Source: Apodemus sylvaticus
Lineage: Eukaryota; Chordata; Mammalia; Rodentia; Muridae
DNA length: 64,000 nucleotides
Assembly: GCF_947179515.1 (NCBI RefSeq)
Contig: NC_067477.1
Coordinates: 131,304,465 to 131,368,464, forward strand
Direction of reading: 5' to 3'
Positions 1-11,090 of the stretch are shown piece after piece (the stretch's first letter is position 1; each line of letters opens with the position of its first letter). A program made the translations under genes and the position numbers. Below the pieces are notes generated by a model, which worked only from the letters and a program-made list of their open reading frames with translations, was not told the origin of the DNA and did no database searches.

Positions 1-245
1 GTGTGTGTGTGTGTGTGTGCGTATATATATATATCACATATATATATCATATATATATAACACATATATATAACACACACATATATATATAACACACACA
101 TATATATAACACACACACATATATATAACACACACACATATATATAACACACACGTATATATAACACACACATATATATAACACACACACATATATATAT
201 AACACACACACATATATATAAAACACATATTTTATATATATATAC

Positions 246-294
<49 letters not shown>
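1..294. repeat. Compound TG / AT-AC microsatellite
   Basis: Begins with about ten GT units, then alternates blocks of CA and TA dinucleotides in a loose 15-19 bp rhythm, and ends in a pure TA tract. Long apparent reading frames on the minus strand are repeat translation (Tyr/Ile/Cys/Val only). The left end is cut by the window edge. Confidence 0.97.
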
Positions 295-297
<3 letters not shown>

Positions 298-1531
298 GAG
301 TATTTGGAAGAAGGAAAAGGAAAGGAGGAAGGGAGAAATGCTATAACTACAATCTCAAAAAGAACCTCAAGTTACATAAGTCCACAGGCCAGGGTGATGC
401 AAAGATACAGTTTCGCTTTTGCCTTCTAAAAGTGAAATCAAGGCTGACGAGATGGCTCTGAGGAGTAAGGAAGTACTTAAAAGAAGAAGAAAAAGAGGTA
501 ACAGCCTGAGTTCAGTTTCCAGAACCCACGTGGTGGAAGGAGAGCACCACCTCCCTCAGGCAGTTCTGACTCCACACATGCATGGTGGAGCATGCCCCCC
601 ACACACAGGCACACAGGCACACAGGCACCTGCACGCACATGCGCACACACATGCACACAAATGGAAAAAATAATGAAGTTAAATCAATGAAAGTTTTAAA
701 TTGGGAGATGGCAGCATCTTCTCCCTGCAAATCTGAAGATCCTGTCGCAGTGCCGTGTCCTCTACAGGTTAGATTCACTGCCCTATCCTACCTCTCTCTG
801 CCACTGGGTTGCAGGGCCACCCCTACCTGCCTCACAGGCACGTAAAGACCACTCAAGTTCCTCCAGAGCCTACCAGCTTCATCCTAGGGTGAGGGGCTCT
901 TCTTGAGAGCCGACTGAGGAAAATTAATCGAGGACTGTTAAAGGAAAGCAGACACGAACAACTCTCTTAGCTAAGGCGGCAGACGATGCCTGAGCACAGC
1001 AGAGGCTTCGGGGGCTTCTAGAAAACCAGAAAAATCTATGCCTGGAGAGCTGCCCTGACGTGGGAGCCAGCACCAGAAACACCACCTCCTTCCTAAGACC
1101 TTGTGCCCTTTCTCAGTCAAGTCCGCAAGCAGCAAGCTCTGCTCCTTTAGAGTCCCCAGGCCCATCTGTCCATCTTCTGGAAGTCCATGCCCTGGGTAAT
1201 GGGCAGAGAAAGGCCTGGAGGTGATTGCTGCTTGGACGCAGGCTCTGAGCGAGCCCGAAGGAGTGGGCTTAGCTTCCAAGGAGGGCCAAGCCAAGCCCAG
1301 GAGAGGAGCTAAATGAACACAAGGCCCCAGTGATTAACCGGGGTCTGGGCAGCCAGGAACCGAAGCATGCACCCTCATTGACCAAGATGGTGAGCAGCTG
1401 TGCGCTCTGGAGCACGGAGCACGGATCAAAAAGCATCTTCCCCTGAGCCAGAGAGCTTCCTGCCAAAGCAGTTTATTGTGCACGCAGAAAGGAACAGAGT
1501 GAGGAAAGATTTTTGAAGATTTTTGTTTTTT
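295..1531. other. Non-coding unique DNA
   Basis: A purine-rich stretch (about 305-340) and a CA-rich stretch (about 593-660, imperfect CACAGG and CACATG units) sit in otherwise unique sequence. The open frames here overlap on both strands and show no recognisable domain. Confidence 0.6.
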
Positions 1532-1543
1532 AAGAACTCCCCA

Positions 1544-1714
1544 GCCGGGCACACACCTGCCTCTGGGAGGCAGAGGCAGGTGGATTTCTGAGTTCAAGGC
1601 CAGCCTGGTCTACAGAGTGAGTTCCAGGACAGCCAGGGTTACACAGAGAAACTCTGTCTTGAAAAAACCAAATCCAAAAAAAAAAAAGAAAGAAAGAAAG
1701 AAAGAAAAAAGAAA
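1544..1714 (+). mobile_element. B1: B1 SINE, internally deleted, with perfect TSD
   Basis: The body shows the B1 signature (gaggcaggtggatttctgag, then the gagttccaggacagcc block), but the region between gccgggc and the gaggcag box is shortened. The tail is A-rich, then AAAG repeats. A perfect 12-bp target duplication, AAGAACTCCCCA, lies at 1532-1543 and 1715-1726, which fixes both ends. Confidence 0.95.
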
Positions 1715-1726
1715 AAGAACTCCCCA

Positions 1727-3291
1727 AGTCCCAGTTTGGGCTGCCCGTGAGCCCATCCACTAGAGCGTGGTTGGTCTACAAGAGGTCATATCTATAAAGA
1801 AAGCTGACTCTTCCCCCCTTGGGAGCTGTCAGCTGTCCAGACTGTCTCAGTTAGTATGGGGGGCAGTGGTTTCTTTGCGAGTTAAGGTTTTGCATGGAGG
1901 TGTGGGAGCAGGGCCTTCTTTCGGCTGGCCTGGGACTTCTGGCTGCCTTGGTCTGCCTAATATCCAGGAGGGTTTCAGCCCCGACTATTTGAATGCAGAC
2001 CTTTCCAAGCAAAGGCTGGTTTGTGTGACAGGTGTATGCACAGCGCAGCAGGGAGAGAGGAGGAGATATGATTCTAGCAAAACCAGAAACTCGTCAGTCG
2101 GGAGGAGAAGGTACCCATCCCGCTGACTCTTGTTTAGAGTCAGTGGTTAATGTGCCAGAGTGAGGATGGTCAATGAAAAAGCAGGACCAGAAGCTTGGAG
2201 ACCCCTGCAAAGTTTCCGTGCTAGGTAGGGGGCTCTTCCTAACATCCCCCCACTAACAAATGGAGAAGAGTCTCCCCCCTGAGGCTCCTGAACCCCAACA
2301 TTCAGCCTCATCATCACCATCTGCCTTGTCCAGCTGTGGGTTCGAAGGACACCCCACCTCCCAGCTTGCTGATTCCCATAAGGCTTTGGCGCTCTGCTAT
2401 TGTGTCCTCGCCGCCACCATATCCCACCCCTGTGGCCAATCCTGGGTCCCTTCCTCCTTGCCCTATTGGCATTCCTAATCTATGGCGGGCAAAATGTCCC
2501 TGCTTCTCCATCTGTTCTCAAAACCTATCCACATATTTTCCAGCATACCCCTCCTGCCCTGTCGTTCTCCAGCCAGGCACGGCTTTCCTCTCATAACCCC
2601 CCACTAGACCTGGAGATGAGTCAGGAGTCCTTATTCCTCCTCATCACCTGCTAAGTTTCTCTCTTCCCCCATAACCCTTGCACTCCACACTGAATTTCTG
2701 TCATCTGGTTATATAACCACTAGGTCTTCTCTGAACCCCCAGAGGTCGTTTTTTCTAGTATATTAGAGTCTGGTTCTCCTCTGTTATCTGCTTTTCCACA
2801 CCATTTTACTTCAGTGGTGTCTTACATATGTGCATGCAGATGACCCTGCCCACACCCAACCTCTTCACCCACAGCTGCAGTTACTGACAACAGCACCTTC
2901 TTCCTAATCTCTACCCCGTGAACCCCAGTCTTACTGCACCCTAGCTCTCTGTTTCGACTCCTCACTGACCACCCTTTGACTCCATCAGCATTTCTCAGAC
3001 CCTCTACCTTCAACTGTTGTTGCCTACCCTTCAGATGTCCCCACTCCCTTCCTGACCCAGAATCAGTTCCACGGTCAGTCGTTATACCAACCTGGCCCTC
3101 TGGGTACCGTCAGTCATTTGTTCTCTTCTTTGTCATACCCAGCTGGCTTGAGAGTAGACTCAGTCATTGTCTAGTTCAGTCTACCTAATGCCGAGATACC
3201 TGCAGCCAGAGACAGCTAGAGAGAAAACAGACCTGCTTCAAAAGCAATGGTTACACAATCCACTACTGCTGTCCCCTGAGCTGGGGGTCAT
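1727..3291. other. Non-coding unique DNA, pyrimidine-rich in the middle
   Basis: About 1.5 kb without a recognised repeat. Positions 2240-2800 are C/T-rich. Frames up to 119 codons occur (1767-2126) but lack a recognisable motif or a supporting splice context. Confidence 0.5.
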
Positions 3292-3673
3292 GGTTGTTTT
3301 TACATCCACTTGACCCAGACTAAAATCATCTGAAAGGAGGGACCATCAATTAAGAAAATGCATGCAGGGTATTTTCTCAATTAGTGATTGATGGGGGAGG
3401 ACCCATTCCATTGTGGGCGGGGCCACCCCTGGGCTGGTGGGCCTGGCTTCTATAAGAAGCAGGCTAAGCAAGCCATGTTGAGCAAGCCAGTCAGCAGCAC
3501 CCTCCATGGCCTCTGCGTCAGCTCCTGCCTCCAGGTTCCTGCTCTGTGTGAGTTTCTGCCCTCAATGCTTTCAGTGATGAACCGTGATGTGGAACTATGA
3601 ACAGAATAAACCCTTCCCTCCCCGAGTTGCTTCGGTCATGGTGTTTCATCACAGTACGAGAAATCCTAAGACA
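3292..3673 (+). mobile_element. MT/ORR1-like (MaLR-type) LTR
   Basis: LTR architecture is visible: it starts TG, has a TATAAG box about 160 bp in (ctataagaagcaggc), an AATAAA signal about 3604-3610, and ends ...CCTAAGACA. Similar text occurs in minus orientation at 14560-15195. I recognise the family by its aataaaccctt and catcacag blocks; the subfamily is uncertain. Confidence 0.6.
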
Positions 3674-3884
3674 CTGGAGTGTAGCTCAATCGATAGACGG
3701 CATGCACAAACGCCAGTCTCCATCCTCAGCACTGCCTAAACCTAGCATGACAGAGCATGCCTGTAATCCCAGGACTCTGCAAGTAGAGGCAGGAGGATCA
3801 AAAACTCAGTTTGTCTACATAGGAAATTTGTAGTCTGCCTGGGATACAACAAACCCTGTCTCAAAAAAATAAGCAAGTAAATAA
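3674..3884 (+). mobile_element. B4: B4 SINE (ID-like head fused to B1-like body)
   Basis: The head reads as a degraded tRNA-derived promoter (tgtagctcaatcgatagacggc, ID-like). The body reads catgcctgtaatcccaggac, then gaggcaggaggatca, and ends in ccctgtctcaaaa. It directly abuts the LTR to its left. Confidence 0.75.
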
Positions 3885-3911
3885 ATTTATGAGGACTGGA
3901 CTCCAGCTATC

Positions 3912-3930
3912 CACACACACACACACACAC
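3912..3930. repeat. (CA)n microsatellite
   Basis: Uninterrupted CA dinucleotides between the B4 and a B3-type SINE. Confidence 0.9.
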
Positions 3931-3949
3931 AATACTGTTCAACAGTCCT

Positions 3950-4166
3950 TTTAAAAAAACGTATTATTTCATGTGTATGGATAATTGCCTACATTTATAT
4001 CCATACCACATATATGCCTGGTGCCCAGGGAGACCAGAAGTGTATCAGATTCTCTAAAACAGGAGTCATAGATGGTTGTGAGCCACTGTGTAGGTGCTGG
4101 GATTTGAACCCAGGTCCTCTGGAAGAACAGCAAGTGCTCTTAACCACTGATCATCTTTCCTACCCC
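3950..4166 (-). mobile_element. B3: B3-type SINE (B2 superfamily)
   Basis: Reverse-complement signature: gcctggtgcccagggagacc, gatggttgtgagccac, gtgctgggatttgaaccc, then gtgctcttaaccactga. The A/B-box promoter region lies at the right end, so the element runs leftward. Confidence 0.8.
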
Positions 4167-4707
4167 ATGAGTCAGACCTTTGAATAAGAAACCCTTCCGC
4201 CCTTTCTCTCTGAGCCTACGCTGGGCATGCCTGGTTGCCTGCAGACCAGTTCCTCCGTCTTAGGGTCATGTGGGTGAAGACGGCTAACTGCTCCACTTGC
4301 CTGGCACCACCATGGCCTCTCCAACAGAAGCTTTCTGGAGGCCATGTCTTCCTTTTCCCGTGAGGATTTCGGCCTCAAGGCTGCAGGCCAGCATCCACTT
4401 TCTCTGAGCCACCACTGTTACGTAAGCAGCCTCTTCGTATCAGCATAAATCAAGTCAAGCCGTGAGTGCAGAGGGCAGTCCTGTGCCACAGAGCTATCTA
4501 TGTCAGACCCTGAGCCCACAACCCCACAAAACCAGTACAGCGCAGGGGAAAAACAAGGACCATTCTGTGAGGGACTCCTGCTGCAGAGGTGGGCTCATGA
4601 CCTGGAGCGTGGCTTCCAGCCACAGCCAGTCTGGCTGGAATCTAAGTCCCATAGATCAGGGATAGCCATATGTCTCCACGAGGCACCAGGAGGTTTTGTT
4701 TCTTCTG
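4167..4707. other. Non-coding unique DNA
   Basis: No repeat recognised. Short frames on both strands without motifs. Confidence 0.45.
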
Positions 4708-4886
4708 TTGTTTTGTGTTTTTTTTGTTTTTTTTTGTTTTTTTTGTTTTTTTGTTTTTTTGGTAAGGGTCTTGCTATGTAGTTTCAGAACTCGTTATATA
4801 GACTAGATTAGCTTCAGACTGGTGGCAATTCTGCCTCTGGCTCTGGAGTGCTGGGATTACAGCCATGCACCACCTTACCTCATAGG
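4708..4886 (-). mobile_element. Old B1-like SINE with long T/G-rich tail
   Basis: T-runs separated by single G (4708-4761) are the complement of an A-rich tail. The body (ggtcttgctatgtag, tgctgggattacagcc, atgcaccacc) is a diverged B1 in reverse. Confidence 0.65.
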
Positions 4887-5952
4887 ATTTTTTTAAAATG
4901 CCCCTTCCCTCTCCTTTATTCTTCCAACATGAGGATTCCTGCTGTGTTTCCGGCTGCTTTCAAATTTCCTGTCTTCTTTCCCCACATCAGTAGCGCAGCT
5001 GGCCTGAACCACTTCTTGTGCAGCCTGAGCTGTGCGGGACTCCTGCATGGCTGCCATCTGATCTTCTGCCTCCCCCAACCCCCTGCTCCCTCTTAGTCTC
5101 CTGAAGGAGGTTCTGATATCAAAGTCCGTGAGCATTTTCTCCCTAAGGGAGAAGAAGGGAGTGACGCGGAGAGAGGGGAATGAGAGGAATCAGCCAGTCT
5201 GGGAAAGGAAGGAGGCAGTGGCTATTTTGATCCCATCACAGATGTCTGCATACGACAGTGCCTCCATTATCAGCGAGTTCTGGGGACATTCTCGGGTCAG
5301 TGCAACGCCTAGCCAAAAAAAAAAAAAGCTGACCTCAGCCCACAAGAGGCTGGTGCACAAAGTCAAATGCAAGGGAACTCTCTGGGCCTCGGGCCTCGGG
5401 ATCTGAATTGAAGCATTCAGTATGAAGGCAAAAGCCGGGTAAAGACAGAAACACAGAGTGATATTTGGGAGATAATAAGGGAAATCAAATCACCCATACA
5501 CGATGCATGGGAGCAAAGGACCCCTCCCCCACAGGAAGGTCTGACCTATGGTAAAGCTATAGACATCTTCCCATAGGCTCTAGGTGGTATGCCAAGAAGA
5601 AAAACAAATTCAAGCTGTGTTTGGCTTTTTAGGGGGAGGGTATTGGGGGTATAGTTCATAACTTCAGCCTTTTGTATACTTGTTGAAGGGAGAATATTGG
5701 CTTTCCCGGCATCTTTGACCACAGCAGGTTTTTTTTGTTTTAAATCATGAAGCATCTCTTCTGGTGATCTGTGAAACATAAGCGTGACTGAACCACAGAT
5801 GGTTTGAAACGCAGCACAGAAGAAAACAAAGCTTTAGAAGCCTGGCCTCATGGTAGGATGTAAACAAACGGCCTGGCTTCACAGAGTACAGCTACAGATT
5901 CAAACAGGGGGCGTGTGGACTGTATGGATGGAGGATGGAGGTTGTTTGTAAT
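4887..5952. other. Non-coding unique DNA
   Basis: About 1 kb without a recognised repeat except an A13 run near 5316. It contains some of the longer motif-free frames (5128-5406 plus, 5546-5779 minus); neither resembles a family I know. Confidence 0.45.
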
Positions 5953-6174
5953 CATCAGTTCTCAAGTTCCCTGATACTGTGACTTTTTGATACAGTTCCT
6001 CACACTGTGGTGAAATTACTTTGTTGCTACTTTGTAACTATAATTTTGCTGTGTTTATGAATCTTATAATAAGTATCTTATAGACAGGATATCTGATATG
6101 AAAGCCCTGTAAAAGGATAGTTTGATCCCTGAAGAGGTTGAGACCCACAGGTTGGGAACCTCTGTTGTAAGTCC
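5953..6174 (+). mobile_element. URR1: URR1-type hAT (Charlie) non-autonomous DNA transposon
   Basis: Inverted ends are recognisable although worn: left tcagttctcaag, right caggttgggaacctctg. The middle carries the diagnostic text gttgctactttgtaactat and aggatatctgatatg. A second copy lies at 54249-54485. It encodes no transposase. Confidence 0.75.
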
Positions 6175-6190
6175 TGGCTGAATCCAGGGT

Positions 6191-6221
6191 CTTTGTTTTG
6201 TTTTGTTTTGTTTTGTTTTGT
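6191..6221. repeat. (TTTTG)n
   Basis: Pentamer array, probably the reversed A-rich tail of the adjacent SINE. Confidence 0.85.
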
Positions 6222-6358
6222 CTTGTCTATGAGATGGGTGTCTCACATAGTGCAGGTTAGCCTCTCACTCACCCTATGACATGAAGACTTTGAACACCTG
6301 GTCCTCAGGTCTCCGCCTCTCAAACACTGGGATTACAGGCACAGAACCATGTGCCTGA
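6222..6358 (-). mobile_element. Diverged B1/B4-like SINE
   Basis: Reverse-strand B1 remnants: cctcaggtctccgcctctcaaacactgggattacaggcac. Mutated enough that the subfamily cannot be told. Confidence 0.55.
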
Positions 6359-6397
6359 CTTAGCAGAGCACATTTAAGGAAGCAAGAATGCTTTACA

Positions 6398-6563
6398 AAG
6401 GGCCTGAAAGGTTAAGAACACTGACTGCTCTTGCAGAGGACCTGGGTTTGATTCCCAGGAACAGCGTAGCAGCTCACGACTGCCTGTAACTCCAGCTCTA
6501 GGGGATCTGACATCCTTACACAGACACACGTGCAGGCAAAACACCAATGTACATAAAATAAAA
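6398..6563 (+). mobile_element. B3: B3-type SINE
   Basis: Reads ttaagaacactgactgctct, then gattcccaggaacag, then gatctgacatccttacac, and ends caggcaaaacaccaatgta plus aaaataaaa, the B3-type 3' end. The 5' head is truncated. Confidence 0.75.
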
Positions 6564-7056
6564 GGTGCTTTACACAGGACTAGCGTGATGTGGAAAGCTG
6601 ACAGTCCCCTGTCTATCCGACATCTACTCTGTATTCTGTCTGTCCTTTTCTCCTCCCCTGGCCAGTCTGCCTTCCTCCCTTCAGTCCCCACCCTTGGTCT
6701 CCACATCACACAGGATTTGCATGTTATAGTTCCAGACACGTCAGAAACTCTGCTTTTTCCCCTGAAAGTCAGATTTCAGAATCTTGCTAAGTAGCAAGGG
6801 ACCTTCCAAGCAACACCAAGTAACAATCAAGAAGATAGTTTTAAAATATAAGCATGGGTGTGGGAGATTTAACCTGGGTCAGGAGAGGCAGGGGGTAGAT
6901 CACCAGGAAAAGCTATCTGGTGTGAAATATGATACTTTGACTTTATTAATTTTTTGTACTTTTTAAACTTTTAATTGAAAAATCATATATTTTGATAATT
7001 TGTTCCTCTGCCCCAAGTCCTCCCTGCTAATTTCATGTTCTTTCTCATTCTCTTTA
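6564..7056. other. Non-coding unique DNA
   Basis: No recognised repeat; AT-rich toward the right. Confidence 0.4.
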
Positions 7057-7080
7057 AACACACACACACACACACACACA
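7057..7080. repeat. (CA)n microsatellite
   Basis: About 12 uninterrupted units just upstream of a B2. Confidence 0.95.
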
Positions 7081-7087
7081 AATACAC

Positions 7088-7300
7088 GGGCTAGAGAGAT
7101 GGCTTAATGGTTAAGAGTACTGACTGCTCATCCAGAGGTCCTAAGTTCAGTTCCCAGCAACCACAAGGTGGCTCACAACCATCTGTAATGGGATCTGATG
7201 CCCTCTTCTGGTGTTTCTGAAGACAGTGCTACTATACTCACATACGTAAAATAAATATCTTTTAAAAAATAATAAAAATATAATACACACACACACAAAA
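7088..7300 (+). mobile_element. B2: B2 SINE
   Basis: Near full-length: gggctagagagatggcttaa head (tRNA-derived A box), gttcagttcccagcaacc (B box), catctgtaatgggatctgat core, then AATAAA-containing 3' end and A-rich tail. Confidence 0.93.
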
Positions 7301-8290
7301 AAAAAAAAACACGGAGTCTGTTTTGTGTTAGCCAGCTACTCCTAAACAGGAGGCCTGCCTGGAGCGTGGCTTATATACCCAGTGTCACTTCTTTGAAGAA
7401 AACTGATTTTCCCTCTCCCAACCGCTATCCATTGTAAACAGGTTCTTGATTAGAGATGGGATTTAGTTGAAATTATATTCTGAAAAAACTGAGTGGGATA
7501 AGATGTGGATATCTTGGAAGGTTTAGAGTAGCTTTAATAGTAGTCTGTATCTTTGTCTCTTTCCCACATTCCTGTAGCTCCCAGATCCTGAAAGAAACCA
7601 TGGCAAAGGGAAGCAGGCCACCATGGTGATCCTAAGATTCCTGTACAGTGCAGTCGCGTGCCCCTTAACCATAGAAAGCCCTCCGAGAAGTGTGTGGTTA
7701 GGCAGTTTTGCCACTGTGTACGTATCATAAGTTGGACTAGATGGTCTGCACCCTGACCTGGTCTCTTGACTGGACAATGGACACAGTCAACATCCCATGG
7801 ATGAAGCTGCTGTCATCAAAGTGACACATGCATCCTTGTAAGCCAGAGCACTCTCTAAAGTTATCACAAGACCAGTGATGTCACTCGTTACAGGCCTTAT
7901 GTACACTACACAGGGAGATGTCGTACACTGACACACATCCCGCAAGGTCTGTTCGCACAGGAACAGGAATGCTTCAGCTCCTGGGGGCTGCCCCAGAGGT
8001 TCAGTAGCAGAGTGCTTGACTGGGATATGCAGGGCTGAGTCCCTCCCCTCCTCTCAGGGAGAGGAGGAAGGAGAAGGGGGAGGGGCAGAAGAGGGAGGAG
8101 AGGCGGTCCAGCTTCATTGTACTCTTAGGAGATCACCATTGTATTTGTGCAAAACATTATACATGACTGTACTTATGACCTTTGGGCATATTATATAACC
8201 TTCCTGTCTCTCTATTCCTCATCTATATTATGGGTATAGTAAGGACTGAATAAGAGGATATATGTAAAAATACTTAGAAAATGCACTCAG
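7301..8290. other. Non-coding unique DNA
   Basis: About 1 kb, no recognised transposon. A GA-rich patch at 8053-8105. Two overlapping minus-strand frames (7523-7777) have no known motif. Confidence 0.45.
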
Positions 8291-8304
8291 CAAATTAGCA
8301 ACAT

Positions 8305-8375
8305 ATTATTTGTTTATTTGTTTGTTTGGGGTGATTTTGTTATTTTGTTTTGTTTGTTTGTTTGGTGTTTGGTTT
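8305..8375. repeat. (TTTG)n-rich tract
   Basis: TTTG repeats in two blocks separated by ggggtgattttg. Confidence 0.8.
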
Positions 8376-8387
8376 TTCAAAACAGGT

Positions 8388-8522
8388 TCGCTGGGTAATG
8401 GTGGCACAGGTCCCAGCACTTGGGAGGCAGAGACAGGTGAATTTCTGAGTTTGAAGCCAGCCTGGTCTACAGAGCAAGTTCCAGGACAGCCAGGGCTATA
8501 CAGAGAAACCCTGTATTGAAAC
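8388..8522 (+). mobile_element. B1: B1 SINE
   Basis: ctgggtaatggtggcacagg head, cccagcacttgggaggcaga, and the caggacagccagggctatac block. It forms the left arm of an inverted pair with 8555-8686. Confidence 0.9.
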
Positions 8523-8546
8523 ACCATCACCACCACCACCACCACC
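8523..8546. repeat. (CAC)n short array
   Basis: CCATCACCACC units, forming the spacer between the two inverted B1 copies. Confidence 0.85.
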
Positions 8547-8554
8547 TGGGAAAA

Positions 8555-8686
8555 AAGGTTTCTCTGTGTAGCCCTCGTTGTCCTGGAACTAGCCCTGCAA
8601 ACCAGGCTGTCCATGAACTCCCAGATATCCTCCTGCCTCTGTCTCTCAAGTGCTGGGATTAAAGGCTTGTGCCACCACAGCCCAAC
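8555..8686 (-). mobile_element. B1: B1 SINE, inverted partner
   Basis: Reverse B1: ggtttctctgtgtagccctc, then caagtgctgggattaaaggc, then gtgccaccac. Only about 32 bp separates it from the plus-strand B1 to its left. Confidence 0.9.
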
Positions 8687-8699
8687 TTGTTTTTCTGTT

Positions 8700-8825
8700 C
8701 GTTATTTTCTAAGGCGAGATCTCACCATGCCACTCTGGCTGGCTTGGAACTTGCTCTGCAGACCAGACTGGTGTGGAACACACCGGAGTCTGCCTGCCTC
8801 TGCCTCCCATGTGCCGCCACACTCA
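8700..8825 (-). mobile_element. Diverged B1-like SINE
   Basis: Reversed B1 features: ctctggctggcttggaactt, agaccagactgg, ctgcctctgcctcccatgtg. Older than its neighbour. Confidence 0.65.
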
Positions 8826-9746
8826 AGGTAGCTACCTTAATAATTCTTAATGACAATTAAATAACAGAAGAAATGTCTATCAGCAGATCTGAATGTACTT
8901 GATAAACTTGATAAAGGAAAGACCGGCAGACAGGCTCCACCAGCTCTCCCCAGTGAACATGTCACTGGAGCAGGAGGGTTAGAGAAAGCTAAAGCCATGA
9001 AGGTCCGCTGGCGCCAGTGGGACTTGAGAGATCAGGGACACTTGGGACACTCACGTTTCCTTCTGTTCCTAGAGATTTAATACCTACCACTTAATGGATG
9101 GCCACAATTTGAACAAAAAAAAAGGGGGGGGAGGGAAAGAGAGAGGAAGACAGACAGATCGACAGACCAGGAAAAGAGTGGGGAGCAGCTGGCCATGGGC
9201 TTTAGATAATCGGGCTGCACCTCTTTTTAGCCACAAAGCAGACCATGTGTAAAACATTAGCTAGCAGTAGGTGTCAATCAGTCCAGACCCAATCAATATC
9301 CCATGCCCTTTGACCTTTAAATTTTCTGGCAATAAACAACAACTAAAATATCCCAAACCTCACCCAGCCACAGTCAGACAGCTCACTCCAGCTCTCCTTC
9401 CCGCCACCGCAACGGGACAGAGCCACTCCTTAGCACAACCATTCCAGCGGGGGTGATTCATGCTCTTCTGGGAGAAAAATTTATATATACGTTTGAAAGA
9501 CAGAAAATTGAAATCACTTCCTAAGGATTCCTGGACAGAGTATGGAGCCACGGATGTGGACTGTGCTCAATCTTTACAAGTTCCTTTTCCTCAGTGATCT
9601 GCACTGAAAATCCTATGTTCATTTAGCTAGTAAGGTGAGTACAGACTGGAATCACCAGTCTTACTGTAGTAAGAACTTTTTTCTTTTTCTTTCTTTTCTT
9701 TTTTCTTTATCGTTGTTCTTTTTAACACAAAAACAGAGGGAGTTCT
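8826..9746. other. Non-coding unique DNA
   Basis: About 0.9 kb. An A9-G8 purine tract near 9113-9130 leads into GA-rich sequence; no coding signal. Confidence 0.45.
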
Positions 9747-9967
9747 CTTTATTTACTTGTTGGTTTTCTGCACGTGGATGTTTTGCCTTCGTGTATGTCT
9801 GTGTACTACACATACACCTGGTACCTTTCAAGGCTGAAGCAAGGCATTGGATCCCTGAGAACTGGAGCTATAGATGGTTGTGAGCTGTCACGTGGGTGCT
9901 GGGAACTGAACTCGGGTCCTCTAGCAAAGCAGCCAGTGCTCTTAACTACTGAGCCATCTCTCCAGCC
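9747..9967 (-). mobile_element. B3: B3-type SINE
   Basis: Reversed: gatgttttgccttcgtgtat, gatggttgtgagctgtcac, gtgctgggaactgaactcgg, ending actgagccatctctccagcc. Abuts a plus-strand relative at 9968. Confidence 0.85.
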
Positions 9968-10132
9968 CCCACAAGATGGTTAAGGGCACTAGCTGCTCCT
10001 CCAGAGGATCCCAAATTCAATTCCCAGCACCAACATGGAAGCTAACACCTGTCTGTAAGTCCACTTCCAGGGAATCCAACACACACATGTAGGCAAAACA
10101 TTAATGCATATAAATTAAAAGTAATTTTTGAA
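9968..10132 (+). mobile_element. B3: B3-type SINE, head-to-head partner
   Basis: agatggttaagggcactagc head, caattcccagcaccaacatg, 3' end taggcaaaacattaatgca. The two 5' heads meet at about 9967, giving an inverted repeat with almost no spacer. Confidence 0.75.
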
Positions 10133-10800
10133 AATAATTTTGGTTGAAATATAAACATATTAAGAGTCTGTTCTTAAATTTACAAATGTATCATACATGT
10201 TTATGTATGAATGTGTGTGTGTGTGTGTTAGCTTCATCAGTTTTAGGTAGAACTGAGCTATGTTATTCCTTTTCAAAAATCAAGTATTTAATTTGGAAAA
10301 AGTCCATGCAATTTGACTTACAAAGCGGAGGGCATTGTCAGGAGTCGGGGAAACCCAACCAGCGGCACAGGCAGCTGCCCCCAGAAGATTCACGACCATG
10401 TCTCGAGACTGTTCTGCAACTCATTTCAACATACTTTACTACGACTCTAAATCATCAGAAGCAACTGCTGCTGTTTCCAGTACTTATCTTTTGCCTCGAA
10501 AAGAGGAAATTTCAAGACCGGCAACCTGATCCTGTCACTATCTGGGGAAGAGATCAACTCATTTGTCATGGGGACTGAAAACAATAGCTAGATGATGTAC
10601 TTAGGTCTAAGCGCCTCCTGTCTCAAGATTGCATGCCTTTTAAAAGTGAATGAAACTCAATACACACAAGAAGTAGCTGGATGCAAGAATAAGGTGGCTT
10701 TCGACGGGGTAACTGAATAGAACCCACAAAAAAAATGCTGTTACAAAGCCTCTCCAGAAAAGGGTAAGGACAATCAACAACGCTTCTGTGTGTCTGTGTA
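10133..10800. other. Unique DNA with a (GT)n tract
   Basis: GT repeats at 10213-10228. It holds the small frame described separately at 10398-10529. Confidence 0.45.
10398..10529 (+). other. Weak candidate small ORF or pseudogene scrap
   Basis: A 43-codon frame starts at an ATG in a good context (cacgaccATGt) and contains no repeat-derived residues: it opens Met-Ser-Arg-Asp-Cys-Ser and is Ser/Ala-rich in the middle. An in-frame upstream ATG at 10335 would extend it to 64 codons. I do not recognise the protein. I see no splice-site pair, poly(A) tail or TSD that would show an exon or a processed copy. A chance frame is the most likely reading. Confidence 0.12.
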
Positions 10801-11090
10801 CGCAGGTACGTGTGCAGGTGCACAGGCCTGTGTGTATGAAAGACAGAAGTCAGTGTTAGGTGCTCTCTATCTCATTTGTTGAGACAGTCTCTCAGATCCT
10901 GGAGCTCCAGCTAGCCCAGCCAGACTGTCTGGTCAGTAAATCCTGCAGGACCCACCTGTTTCCATCCCCACCAGCTCTGGAGTTGCAGATGTCTATGTAT
11001 GTCCTGGGCTGTTGTTATGTGGGTTTTGGGGATCTGAACTCGGAGCTATGTATTTTATAATTCTGGACAATGCCCAGCAAGTGGGTTCTT
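10800..11090 (-). mobile_element. Old RSINE1/B4-superfamily SINE
   Basis: Diverged reverse copy: aagacagaagtcagtgttag, tgagacagtctctcagatcc, tggagctccagctagcccag, then gggttttggggatctgaact. The pattern matches the longer B4-superfamily text seen at 18487-18723. Confidence 0.5.

Noticed and set aside
3292..3673. Possible gene 3' end (AATAAA with upstream frame)
   Set aside because: The same sequence recurs in reverse at 14560-15195, so the signal belongs to a dispersed LTR.
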